A stretch of DNA of 6,364 nucleotides from Planctomycetaceae bacterium (lineage in GTDB: Bacteria > Planctomycetota > Planctomycetia > Planctomycetales > Planctomycetaceae): NCBI GenBank assembly GCA_003445035.1, contig DLVV01000019.1:1-6364 (forward strand), written 5' to 3'. The notes under the pieces are model-generated. The model worked only from the letters and a program-made list of their open reading frames with translations. It was not told where the DNA came from and made no database searches. How positions within the stretch are numbered: the stretch's first letter is position 1; the number at the start of each line of letters is the position of its first letter. Made by a program: the position numbers and the translations under genes. This document shows, piece after piece, positions 1-5,103 of the stretch.

Positions 1-117
1 GCCACGCTCTACAACCACCTGGGACTCGACGTCTCGACCGCCACGGTCGACGACTTCCAGGGTCGGCCCCACTACCTGGTCGCCGACGGGTCGGCGCCGA
101 TTCGCGAACTGCTCTAG
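1..117 (+). CDS. C-terminal end of a DUF1501 family protein (partial)
   Basis: The frame beginning at base 1 is open to a TAG at 115-117 and encodes the last 38 residues of a protein whose start lies outside the window. The tail reads ATLYNHLGLDVSTATVDDFQ, then G-R-P-H-Y-L-V, and ends P-I-R-E-L-L. This is the usual C-terminus of planctomycete DUF1501 (sulfatase-like fold) proteins: an 'aTiyhhLGiD' helix, a 'GRP..L' segment and a terminal 'PIrEL'. These proteins are normally exported through a Tat signal and are often encoded next to a DUF1549/DUF1553 cytochrome-type protein, which would lie upstream and cannot be seen here. Their biochemical role is not established. The last codons overlap the stop of the converging methyltransferase gene by four bases. 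Confidence 0.8.
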   Translation, partial: ATLYNHLGLDVSTATVDDFQGRPHYLVADGSAPIRELL

Positions 118-1037
118 CGGCGGCGGGCCCGGTACCACGCCACGCTCTTCTCACGGTCCGGTACGTCCGGATCCCCGGCGTGTTCCAGGAATCCCGGCCA
201 GTCGTGTCGGGACCGCTCGACGCAGTCCCCGGGCAATCCCCCGCCTCCGCCTCGTCGAAAGACGAACACGTTCTGACCCAGCGGTTCCTGCTCGGGCGAG
301 ACCACCCCGCCCAGGCATCCCGCGTCCACAAACCCCAATCCCAGCTCGGCCAATCCCCCGCTCACCCTCTCCAGCGGACTCCACGCCACGTCCAGCCGGT
401 GGCCGGTCGAAAGCACCAGCCAACCGTTCTCGGACAGCCCCGACACCAGCCGCTCCAGGCCCCGCAATCCGCTCCCGATCTCCTCGGGCAACACGTCCAC
501 CGCCACGATCAACTCGAACCGCCCTTCGTCTCCCTCGGGCAACAGGTCCCCCTCGACCAGTTCCGCCGCCCGGCCCAACCGTGCACACCGCCGCCGACCC
601 AGTTCCAGGGCCGGCCGGCTGAGATCGCAGCCAACCACCTCCAGCGACTCGTGACGCGCCCACCACGCCGACAGGTACCCGGCATGGCATCCGGCATCCA
701 GCACCGGTCCGACGATCCCCCTGCTGACCAGCAGGTCGTCCACCAACGCCGCACAGTCGATGATCACCGGACGACGGTGGGAATGGACCCGGCCCAGCAG
801 CCTGTCGTCAGCCGCCAGGTCAAAGAACGACCGTTCGGCACGTTCCGCCTGTGGACCGCCACCGATCTCGGCCTGTGAGTACGCCTGGTGGATTTCCCGA
901 AACCGGGTCACCAGTTCGGACGGGCAGTCCCGTTCCAGGCTCTCCCACCAACCCGGATCCTCCATCGAGCCCAGGTCGATGCCCCAGGCGTCCCGGAGCT
1001 CGGCATCCAGCAGCAGCAGGTCTCGCCGATCGGCCAC
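114..1037 (-). CDS. Class I SAM-dependent methyltransferase
   Basis: This 307-residue protein has a Rossmann-type methyltransferase core. Motif I is PVLDAGCHAG at residues 111-120 (the glycine-rich S-adenosylmethionine loop). The acidic end of strand 2 is at VVGCDLS (D138), an EGD motif III lies at 162-164, and motif IV is LIVAVDVLPEE at about 176-186. The N-terminal ~85 residues are acidic and Trp-rich (D28-P-G-W-W) and match no domain I know, so the methyl acceptor is unknown. The C-terminus has a five-glycine run at 263-267 and a basic R-A-R-R-R end. No signal peptide is present, so it is probably cytoplasmic. The start is GTG (CAC on the plus strand at 1035-1037), 3 nt after the stop of the cytochrome gene, so the two are probably co-transcribed and coupled; there is no Shine-Dalgarno sequence. 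An ATG at residue 25 is a less likely alternative start. The stop overlaps the converging DUF1501 stop. Confidence 0.85.
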   Translation of the reverse strand: MADRRDLLLLDAELRDAWGIDLGSMEDPGWWESLERDCPSELVTRFREIHQAYSQAEIGGGPQAERAERSFFDLAADDRLLGRVHSHRRPVIIDCAALVDDLLVSRGIVGPVLDAGCHAGYLSAWWARHESLEVVGCDLSRPALELGRRRCARLGRAAELVEGDLLPEGDEGRFELIVAVDVLPEEIGSGLRGLERLVSGLSENGWLVLSTGHRLDVAWSPLERVSGGLAELGLGFVDAGCLGGVVSPEQEPLGQNVFVFRRGGGGGLPGDCVERSRHDWPGFLEHAGDPDVPDREKSVAWYRARRR

Positions 1038-1040
1038 CGG

Positions 1041-2762
1041 TCAGAGACTCTCGAGAAAACGCAGCAGGTCGCCCCGGTCACCGGCATCGAGCGGTTTGTC
1101 CAACCCGTGACCGAACCGCTCGATCACCTCGCCCAGGCTGCCCGCACGGTTGTCGTGGAACAACCGATCCCGCTGGCTGACACCTCGCAGTGAGGGAGGG
1201 TTGAACTGCCGTCGTCCCAGTTCGTCCTGAAATCCCACGTCGAACGTCCGTGGCGAGGTGTACAGCGGCGGTGCGTGGCACTTGACACAGCCGGCACGCC
1301 GAAAGACCACCTCGCCTCGAGTGACCGCCGACCTGTCCGACCCGCCACGGGCCCGAGCCAATGACGGGGCCACGGGCAGCGACACCAGGTAGGCGGCGAT
1401 GTCGGAGGCCTGCCGTGATCGGATCTCGCCACCTCGCATGGTCAGCTTCACCGACTTGCTCACCTGGTCGGCCAGCGACTTGACCTGGCCGTTCCACGCC
1501 CAGGGACCGGTCTGGCCACTGCCCAGCAGCGACAACACCTTCTTGGGAGCCCCGAATCCTCCGTCGCCCAGCGTGTCGCTGAGACCCTCGTTGGTGTGGC
1601 CCCTGGTGTGACAACTGCGGCAGCTGATCCAGCCATCACTCGAAAGACGCGAGTCGTTGAACAACTGCTCGCCACGGTCGACGGCCGTCGGTTTTGCCGG
1701 CGGCCCCAGCCGAACCTCGGCCAACACCTCCAGCGGCGCCAGTCGGACCAGGGAAACCGAATCCGAGAATTGGCCGGCCACCCAGGCCCGTGTGCGGCCC
1801 TCGTCCAGGGCCATCGCCGACGGACCCAGGCCAACCGCCTGGCGACCGTAGTACTGGATTCCGTCGGTGCTGGTCACCAGTTCGTGAACGCCGGCCAGCA
1901 GGACCACGCGGAGATTGTCGTCGGCCAGGGCGATGGCCACCGGATCGCCGGCGGCCCGGTCGGGGATGCCCACGTAGTCCAGCCCCAGCCGGGACTCCAA
2001 CTGGTCCGATCCGGAGGCGATTGCGGCAATCGGGATCGTGCGGATCACGTTCAGCATCACGCCGCCCCAGTGGACGCCGCCGCGGGTCGTCTCGGCTTTG
2101 GCATCGAGCAGCTGGTGCGGAATCAGCACGTGGCGGCGGTCGGCGGTGACGGTCATCCGTCCGATGTTGTGGCCCAACAGGTTCCTCAGGAGCGGCCGCT
2201 GCCTGAGACGCGGATCGCACAGGGCCAACCGGCCACCGAACATGGCCGCGACCAGCCAACGACCGTCGGGAAGCTCGATCAATCGACCCGGGGCGAACGG
2301 CAGATCGAGTGTTCGCACCCGGCGGGCCACTCCGTCGGCAGACCAGTCGACCAGTGTCAACTGCCGCGACCACAAAGACGCGACCACGGCACGCCGCCCG
2401 TCGGCCGCTGCAGCCACCGCGACCGGGTACCCGGCCACCGGAACTCGCCACGCCACCTCGAGCCCTTCTCCGCAACGGACACCGATCAACTCGTTCCCGG
2501 ATTCGTCGGTCACCAGCACCCAGTCCCGACCCGGCACTCGAGACAGGGCCGAGAGTCGCTTGCCGATGGTCGTCTCGGACAGGACCCGGTGCGAGCGACG
2601 GTCGATGACCGACACCGATCCGCTGCGACGGTTGGCCACCAGCACCTGACGGCCCGTCGGTGAGACAACGATGTCGACCGGCCGACGGATCCGCGCAACA
2701 GGAGTCGCGGCCGATGTCGTGGTGGCCAGCAGCACAAGCATCACGAGGAACGAACGAGCCAT
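1041..2762 (-). CDS. Exported YVTN-type beta-propeller / di-heme cytochrome c peroxidase-like protein
   Basis: The protein is 573 residues long. It begins with a signal peptide (MARSFLVMLVLLATTTSAA, cleavage near residue 19). Residues ~25-355 form a YncE/YVTN-like beta-propeller, with phrases such as 'RPVDIVVSPTGRQVLVANRR' followed by S-G-S-V-S-V-I-D. Residues ~360-573 are a cytochrome c region like the MauG/cytochrome c peroxidase family: 'RGEQLFNDSRLSSDGWISC' with C381-R-S-C384-H385, 'GPWAWNGQVKSLADQ' at 419-433, a second haem site C492-V-K-C495-H496, and 'FNPPSLRGV' at 520-528. Haems would be attached in the periplasm, where the protein probably acts as an electron-transfer or peroxidase-like enzyme; the substrate is unknown. 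The two haem sites are only 111 residues apart, closer than I expect for classical peroxidases. The ATG at 2760-2762 is chosen because the signal peptide follows it directly; the frame extends upstream to an ATG at 2855, but that would put 31 non-signal residues in front. Related architectures are common in planctomycetes. Confidence 0.88.
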   Translation of the reverse strand: MARSFLVMLVLLATTTSAATPVARIRRPVDIVVSPTGRQVLVANRRSGSVSVIDRRSHRVLSETTIGKRLSALSRVPGRDWVLVTDESGNELIGVRCGEGLEVAWRVPVAGYPVAVAAAADGRRAVVASLWSRQLTLVDWSADGVARRVRTLDLPFAPGRLIELPDGRWLVAAMFGGRLALCDPRLRQRPLLRNLLGHNIGRMTVTADRRHVLIPHQLLDAKAETTRGGVHWGGVMLNVIRTIPIAAIASGSDQLESRLGLDYVGIPDRAAGDPVAIALADDNLRVVLLAGVHELVTSTDGIQYYGRQAVGLGPSAMALDEGRTRAWVAGQFSDSVSLVRLAPLEVLAEVRLGPPAKPTAVDRGEQLFNDSRLSSDGWISCRSCHTRGHTNEGLSDTLGDGGFGAPKKVLSLLGSGQTGPWAWNGQVKSLADQVSKSVKLTMRGGEIRSRQASDIAAYLVSLPVAPSLARARGGSDRSAVTRGEVVFRRAGCVKCHAPPLYTSPRTFDVGFQDELGRRQFNPPSLRGVSQRDRLFHDNRAGSLGEVIERFGHGLDKPLDAGDRGDLLRFLESL

Positions 2763-2770
2763 CGGTGGCG

Positions 2771-2776
2771 AGTCTA
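2771..2776 (-). promoter_or_regulatory. Possible -10 element for a near-leaderless cytochrome transcript
   Basis: On the minus strand TAGACT (4 of 6 matches to TATAAT) ends 8 bases before the cytochrome ATG. There is no Shine-Dalgarno sequence in those bases. If this is the -10 box, transcription would begin at or just before the start codon, giving a leaderless or nearly leaderless mRNA. No convincing -35 box is present at the standard distance, so this is weak. Confidence 0.22.
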
Positions 2777-2812
2777 ACACATTGGGCGGGGTGTCGTGGG
2801 AACCGGGTCGGG

Positions 2813-2842
2813 ATGACACCGCACCACCGATCCGGCTATCCT
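2813..2842 (+). promoter_or_regulatory. Candidate sigma70-type promoter for the selenoprotein gene
   Basis: ATGACA at 2813-2818 (5 of 6 matches to TTGACA) and TATCCT at 2837-2842 (4 of 6 matches to TATAAT) are separated by 18 bases. They lie in the divergent intergenic region and point toward the gene at 2891. The predicted transcript would start near 2849 and leave a leader of about 40 bases that contains the first copy of the 24-base repeat. Planctomycete promoters are poorly conserved, so this is a candidate only. Confidence 0.35.
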
Positions 2843-2870
2843 GTCCCCCACACACCGCAGCCCCTCAGGT

Positions 2871-2913
2871 ATCGCCACGCACGGACTCTCATGCATCGCC
2901 ACGCACGGACTCT
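2871..2913 (+). repeat. 24-bp-period tandem direct repeat spanning the start codon
   Basis: A 19-base unit, ATCGCCACGCACGGACTCT, occurs perfectly at 2871-2889 and again at 2895-2913, a period of exactly 24 bases (8 codons). The start codon at 2891 sits in the 5-base gap between the copies. The second copy encodes part of the N-region of the signal peptide (H-R-H-A-R-T-L), and the first copy would encode nearly the same residues in the same frame. This looks like a recent slippage or unequal-recombination duplication that created or doubled the region around the start. Confidence 0.9.
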
Positions 2914-4159
2914 GCTCACCGCCACGCTGCTGGCCTCGCCCCTGCTGGCGGCCGCTCCGTCGGATGGCTGGTACCGCAGTCTCGCCGAGGCCCGGAAGGT
3001 GTCCCGTGATTCGGGTCGGCCGCTGTTCGTGGTGTTCCGATGCGAGACCTGACCGGAATGCTGGGTCTGGGATGAGCAGGTTGCTCACGGGGACAAAAAC
3101 ATCGCGGCGAAGCGTCGTCGTTTTGTCTGCGTGCGAATCACCCGGCTCGCCGGCATCAACCTGAACCGGTTTGCGTTCGATATGGACGTGACCTGGAACG
3201 CATTCTTCACCGACGCCGAGTTGAACATCTACAGCCGTTACGGAGGACGGGACGGCGGTGAACCCGACGCGCGGATGAGCGTCACGTCGTTGCTGCGAAC
3301 GATGGACGAGGTGCTGGTCGAACACGGGCGTGCGACCGCCGCAAAACGATTCCAACCGGTTCGCGCCGGACGCCGGGTCCCCCGGGATATCCCGCTGCTG
3401 AAAGCCAACCACCGCGGATGCATCCGCTGCCACATCGCCCGCGAGTACCAATTGCTGCAGTCCTTCCACGACAAGACCTTCACCCGACGCGAACTGTTCC
3501 GCTTTCCGCCACCCGAAGCACTGGGCGTACGGATCGACCACAAACACGGGCACCAGGTCAAAGCGGTCGGTCCGAAATCGGTGGCAGCCGCGGCCGGGAT
3601 CCGGCCCGGTGACGTGATCACCCGGGTCGGGAACGTGCCGGTGCACTCCGAGTACGACATCCGTTTCGCACTCGATCGCACAACAGAAAAAAGCCGCGGC
3701 GGCCGGCCCATCACCTGGACCGTCCAGCGACCTGTTGCAACCGGCGATCCCCGGACCGTGACCCTGTCGCTGGCCCCGAAACGTGGCTGGTGGGTCCATG
3801 ACATCGGCTGGAAAATGTCCCTGCGAAGTGCTCCGTTCCGTACGGGGATGAGAGGCTACAGCCTGGCGCCTTCGCAGAGGAAAGACCTGGGGATCTCCGA
3901 GAAGACCCTTGGGGTGAAGATCTCGAGCGTCTATTCGGACGGCTTCGGCCGCAACATGGGCCTGCAGAAACGGGATGTGGTCGTGGGCATTCCCGAACCG
4001 ATCGGCAGGGTCCGCATCTTTGACACGTTCCTGGGCCACCTGCTGCAGCGACACCGCCCCGGGGACAAGGTCCGGCTGACCGTGCTGCGCAAGGGGAAGA
4101 AGATCACCGTCACGGGACGGTTCCCCGAGTGGTTCACCGACGAGACCTCGGTGCCCTGA
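2891..4159 (+). CDS. Thioredoxin-fold / haem c / PDZ selenoprotein with in-frame UGA read as selenocysteine
   Basis: Read through the TGA at 3050-3052, this is one 422-residue exported protein. Residues 1-22 are a signal peptide (MHRHARTLLTATLLASPLLA, cleavage near 22). Residues ~27-125 are a thioredoxin-like fold with 'GRPLFVVFRC' leading into C51-E-T-U54-P-E-C57, so Sec replaces the first cysteine of CxxC. Next come 'RRFVCVRITRLAG' and 'FFTDAELNIYSRYGG', typical of the fold's later strands. C177-I-R-C180-H181 is a c-type haem motif. A PDZ-like domain follows at ~210-285 (GIRPGDVITRVGNVPV) and a second at ~340-410 (MGLQKRDVVVGI, RPGDKVRLTVLRKGKK). The likely role is a periplasmic thiol/selenol oxidoreductase or peroxidase; substrate unknown. 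From memory, NCBI uses a family name like 'Trx7/PDZ domain-containing (seleno)protein' for planctomycete relatives. The ATG at 2891 is chosen for the signal peptide; no Shine-Dalgarno sequence is visible. An internal GTG start at 3131 (V81) would remove the signal and active site. The alternative is a nonsense-mutated pseudogene, which the downstream SECIS-like hairpin and intact frame argue against. Confidence 0.88.
3050..3052 (+). other. In-frame UGA, probable selenocysteine codon (Sec54)
   Basis: The TGA lies in the same frame as both the upstream 53 codons and the downstream 368 codons, so no frameshift is needed to join them. It occupies the first position of a thioredoxin-type C-x-x-C motif (here U-P-E-C). 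It is followed by C, a poor termination context. C51 also makes a C-x-x-U with it, giving C-x-x-U-x-x-C. Confidence 0.85.
3065..3094 (+). promoter_or_regulatory. Candidate bacterial SECIS element (bSECIS hairpin)
   Basis: TGAGCA at 3073-3078 and TGCTCA at 3082-3087 form a perfect 6-bp stem closing a 3-base loop, GGT (3079-3081). The loop starts 26 bases after the UGA. A lower helix is possible between 3065-3068 and 3091-3094 (three Watson-Crick pairs plus one G-U), separated by a small internal loop. Known bacterial SECIS elements lie inside the coding region shortly after the UGA and need a short stem with a small apical loop carrying an early G; GGU occurs in the E. coli fdhF loop that SelB recognises. 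The match is in stem, loop base and distance, but has not been folded by program. Confidence 0.78.
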
Positions 4160-4165
4160 CCGAAC

Positions 4166-4189
4166 GGGCAACTGCCCAGCCTGAGGCTG
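4166..4189 (+). terminator. Weak hairpins after the selenoprotein gene
   Basis: Two mutually exclusive short stems follow the stop codon: GGGCA/TGCCC (4166-4170 with 4173-4177, a 2-base loop) and CAGCC/GGCTG (4177-4181 with 4185-4189, loop TGA). A CTTCTTCC stretch follows but there is no real T-run, so intrinsic termination is doubtful. Confidence 0.25.
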
Positions 4190-4251
4190 CCACGGCTTCT
4201 TCCGTCCCGCAACAAGACAGAGATCAACAATGCTGTTGCCCCACCTCAATA

Positions 4252-4268
4252 AGTGTATTATTCACACT
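4252..4268. promoter_or_regulatory. Operator-like 17-bp inverted repeat, copy 1 (distal)
   Basis: AGTGTATTATTCACACT is an inverted repeat with 5-bp arms AGTGT/ACACT and a 7-base spacer. It sits in the most AT-rich stretch of the window (about 4246-4274), the obvious place for a promoter: TATTAT and ACTATA overlap it or adjoin it, and TTGCCC lies upstream at 4236. It matches the second copy at 4330 in arms, spacing and several spacer bases. It is most simply a binding site for the winged-helix regulator encoded just downstream, giving repression by promoter occlusion. Confidence 0.68.
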
Positions 4269-4329
4269 ATATCGATCTCCGGGATGGCTGGCGGAGGAAC
4301 ACGCGCAAGGTTGACCGAGCCCGATCCCG

Positions 4330-4346
4330 AGTGTTTCAATCACACT
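4330..4346. promoter_or_regulatory. Operator-like 17-bp inverted repeat, copy 2 (proximal)
   Basis: AGTGTTTCAATCACACT has the same arms (AGTGT/ACACT) and 7-base spacer as the copy at 4252. It lies 31 bases before the regulator start codon and 78 bp, centre to centre, from copy 1. Two identical-architecture palindromes upstream of a gene for an NrtR-type DNA-binding protein suggest autoregulation, with the downstream site acting as a roadblock or as a partner in DNA looping. Confidence 0.68.
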
Positions 4347-4367
4347 AACTGATGGCGGCAACAGATC

Positions 4368-4372
4368 GGGAG
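4368..4372 (+). promoter_or_regulatory. Shine-Dalgarno sequence for the Nudix regulator gene
   Basis: GGGAG ends 5 bases before the ATG at 4378. It is the only convincing ribosome-binding site in this window and fixes the start of the regulator gene. Confidence 0.6.
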
Positions 4373-4377
4373 CAACA

Positions 4378-5103
4378 ATGGCGCGGGCCAAGACGGGGGC
4401 AAATCTGCCCCACTGTTACGAATTTCCGATGGTGTCGGTGGCGGTCGACTGCGCGGTTTTCGGCTGGGACATCAACGACGGGCTGCACGTACTGCTGATT
4501 GAACGGGGCGAAAAGCCCTTCGGCCACGCGCTGCCGGGTGGTTTCGTCCGGGCCAAGCAGGAGAACCTCGAAACCGCCGCCCGCCGAGAACTCGAAGAGG
4601 AGACCGGTGTCAGCAACGCTCATCTCGAGCAGTTCCACGCCTACGGTGATCCCGAACGTGACGACCGGGGGAACCACGTGATCTCGGTCGCCTTCTTCGC
4701 CCTGGTTCGCCGAATCGATCATACGCCTCGCGGAGGCACCGACGCCGACACCGCAGACTGGTACCCCATCCAGCAGGCCCGAAGTCTCAAGCTGGCCTTT
4801 GACCACCAGACAATTCTCTCCGACGCCATCGACAGGCTCTTCGAGAAACTCCGCCACGACCCCATCGCCTTCAAGCTGCTCCCTCGCAAGTTCCGGCTCC
4901 GCGAGGTCCAGCACCTCTACGAGACCGCCCTCGGCCAGGAGGTCGACAAGCGGAACTTCCGCAAGAAGCTGCTGGAGATGGGTTTGCTGGAAGACACCGG
5001 CGAGACCGAATCGGACGTTCGCCACCGCGCCGCACGGCTCTACCGCTTCAACAACGCCGAGTACGAGAAGCGAAGTCGCCAGGGCTGGAAGTTCGATATC
5101 TGA
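4378..5103 (+). CDS. NrtR-type transcriptional regulator (Nudix domain plus C-terminal winged helix)
   Basis: This 241-residue protein has the two-part layout of the NrtR family. Residues ~16-135 are a Nudix fold ('VSVAVDCAVFGW', then L-P-G-G-F-V-R at 52-58), and residues ~160-226 are a winged helix ('DPIAFKLLPRKFRLREVQHL', 'NFRKKLLEMGLLEDTGE', 'RAARLYRFN'). In characterised relatives the Nudix part senses a small ligand such as ADP-ribose, or a sugar in the Bacteroides arabinose regulator, while the winged helix binds palindromic operators. The Nudix signature keeps R70-E-L-E-E-E-T-G-V78 and E62, but has one extra residue between the conserved G55 and E62 (G-x6-E instead of G-x5-E), so hydrolase activity is uncertain. 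Twin AGTGT-N7-ACACT palindromes precede the gene, suggesting autoregulation. Its stop codon overlaps the next start by one base (TGATG). No NAD biosynthesis gene is in view, so the regulated pathway is unknown; a plain Nudix hydrolase is less likely given the C-terminal domain. Confidence 0.87.
   Translation: MARAKTGANLPHCYEFPMVSVAVDCAVFGWDINDGLHVLLIERGEKPFGHALPGGFVRAKQENLETAARRELEEETGVSNAHLEQFHAYGDPERDDRGNHVISVAFFALVRRIDHTPRGGTDADTADWYPIQQARSLKLAFDHQTILSDAIDRLFEKLRHDPIAFKLLPRKFRLREVQHLYETALGQEVDKRNFRKKLLEMGLLEDTGETESDVRHRAARLYRFNNAEYEKRSRQGWKFDI

Noticed and set aside
1596..2663. 355-residue open frame on the plus strand opposite the cytochrome gene
   Set aside because: It is the antisense shadow of a well-supported gene with signal peptide and haem motifs. 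Its product is low-complexity, rich in Gln, His, Arg and Pro, with no recognisable domain.
2660..3052. 130-residue plus-strand frame ending at the TGA, taken as a separate gene
   Set aside because: Its first 77 residues overlap the start of the divergent cytochrome gene and are not protein-like. The signal peptide begins at 2891, and the sequence continues in the same frame past the TGA.
3050..3052. Nonsense mutation making a pseudogene
   Set aside because: Both sides keep an intact frame and well-formed motifs with no other lesion. The codon is UGA specifically, lies at a redox cysteine position and is followed by a SECIS-like hairpin.
2774..4249. 491-residue open frame on the minus strand opposite the selenoprotein gene
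   Set aside because: It is long only because of high GC and codon bias on the other strand. It has no domain or signal, and the plus strand shows thioredoxin, haem and PDZ features.
4233..4364. 8-base inverted repeat CTGTTGCC/GGCAACAG flanking the two palindromes
   Set aside because: An 8-bp match separated by over 100 bases in this region is not far from chance expectation, and no supporting structure is visible.
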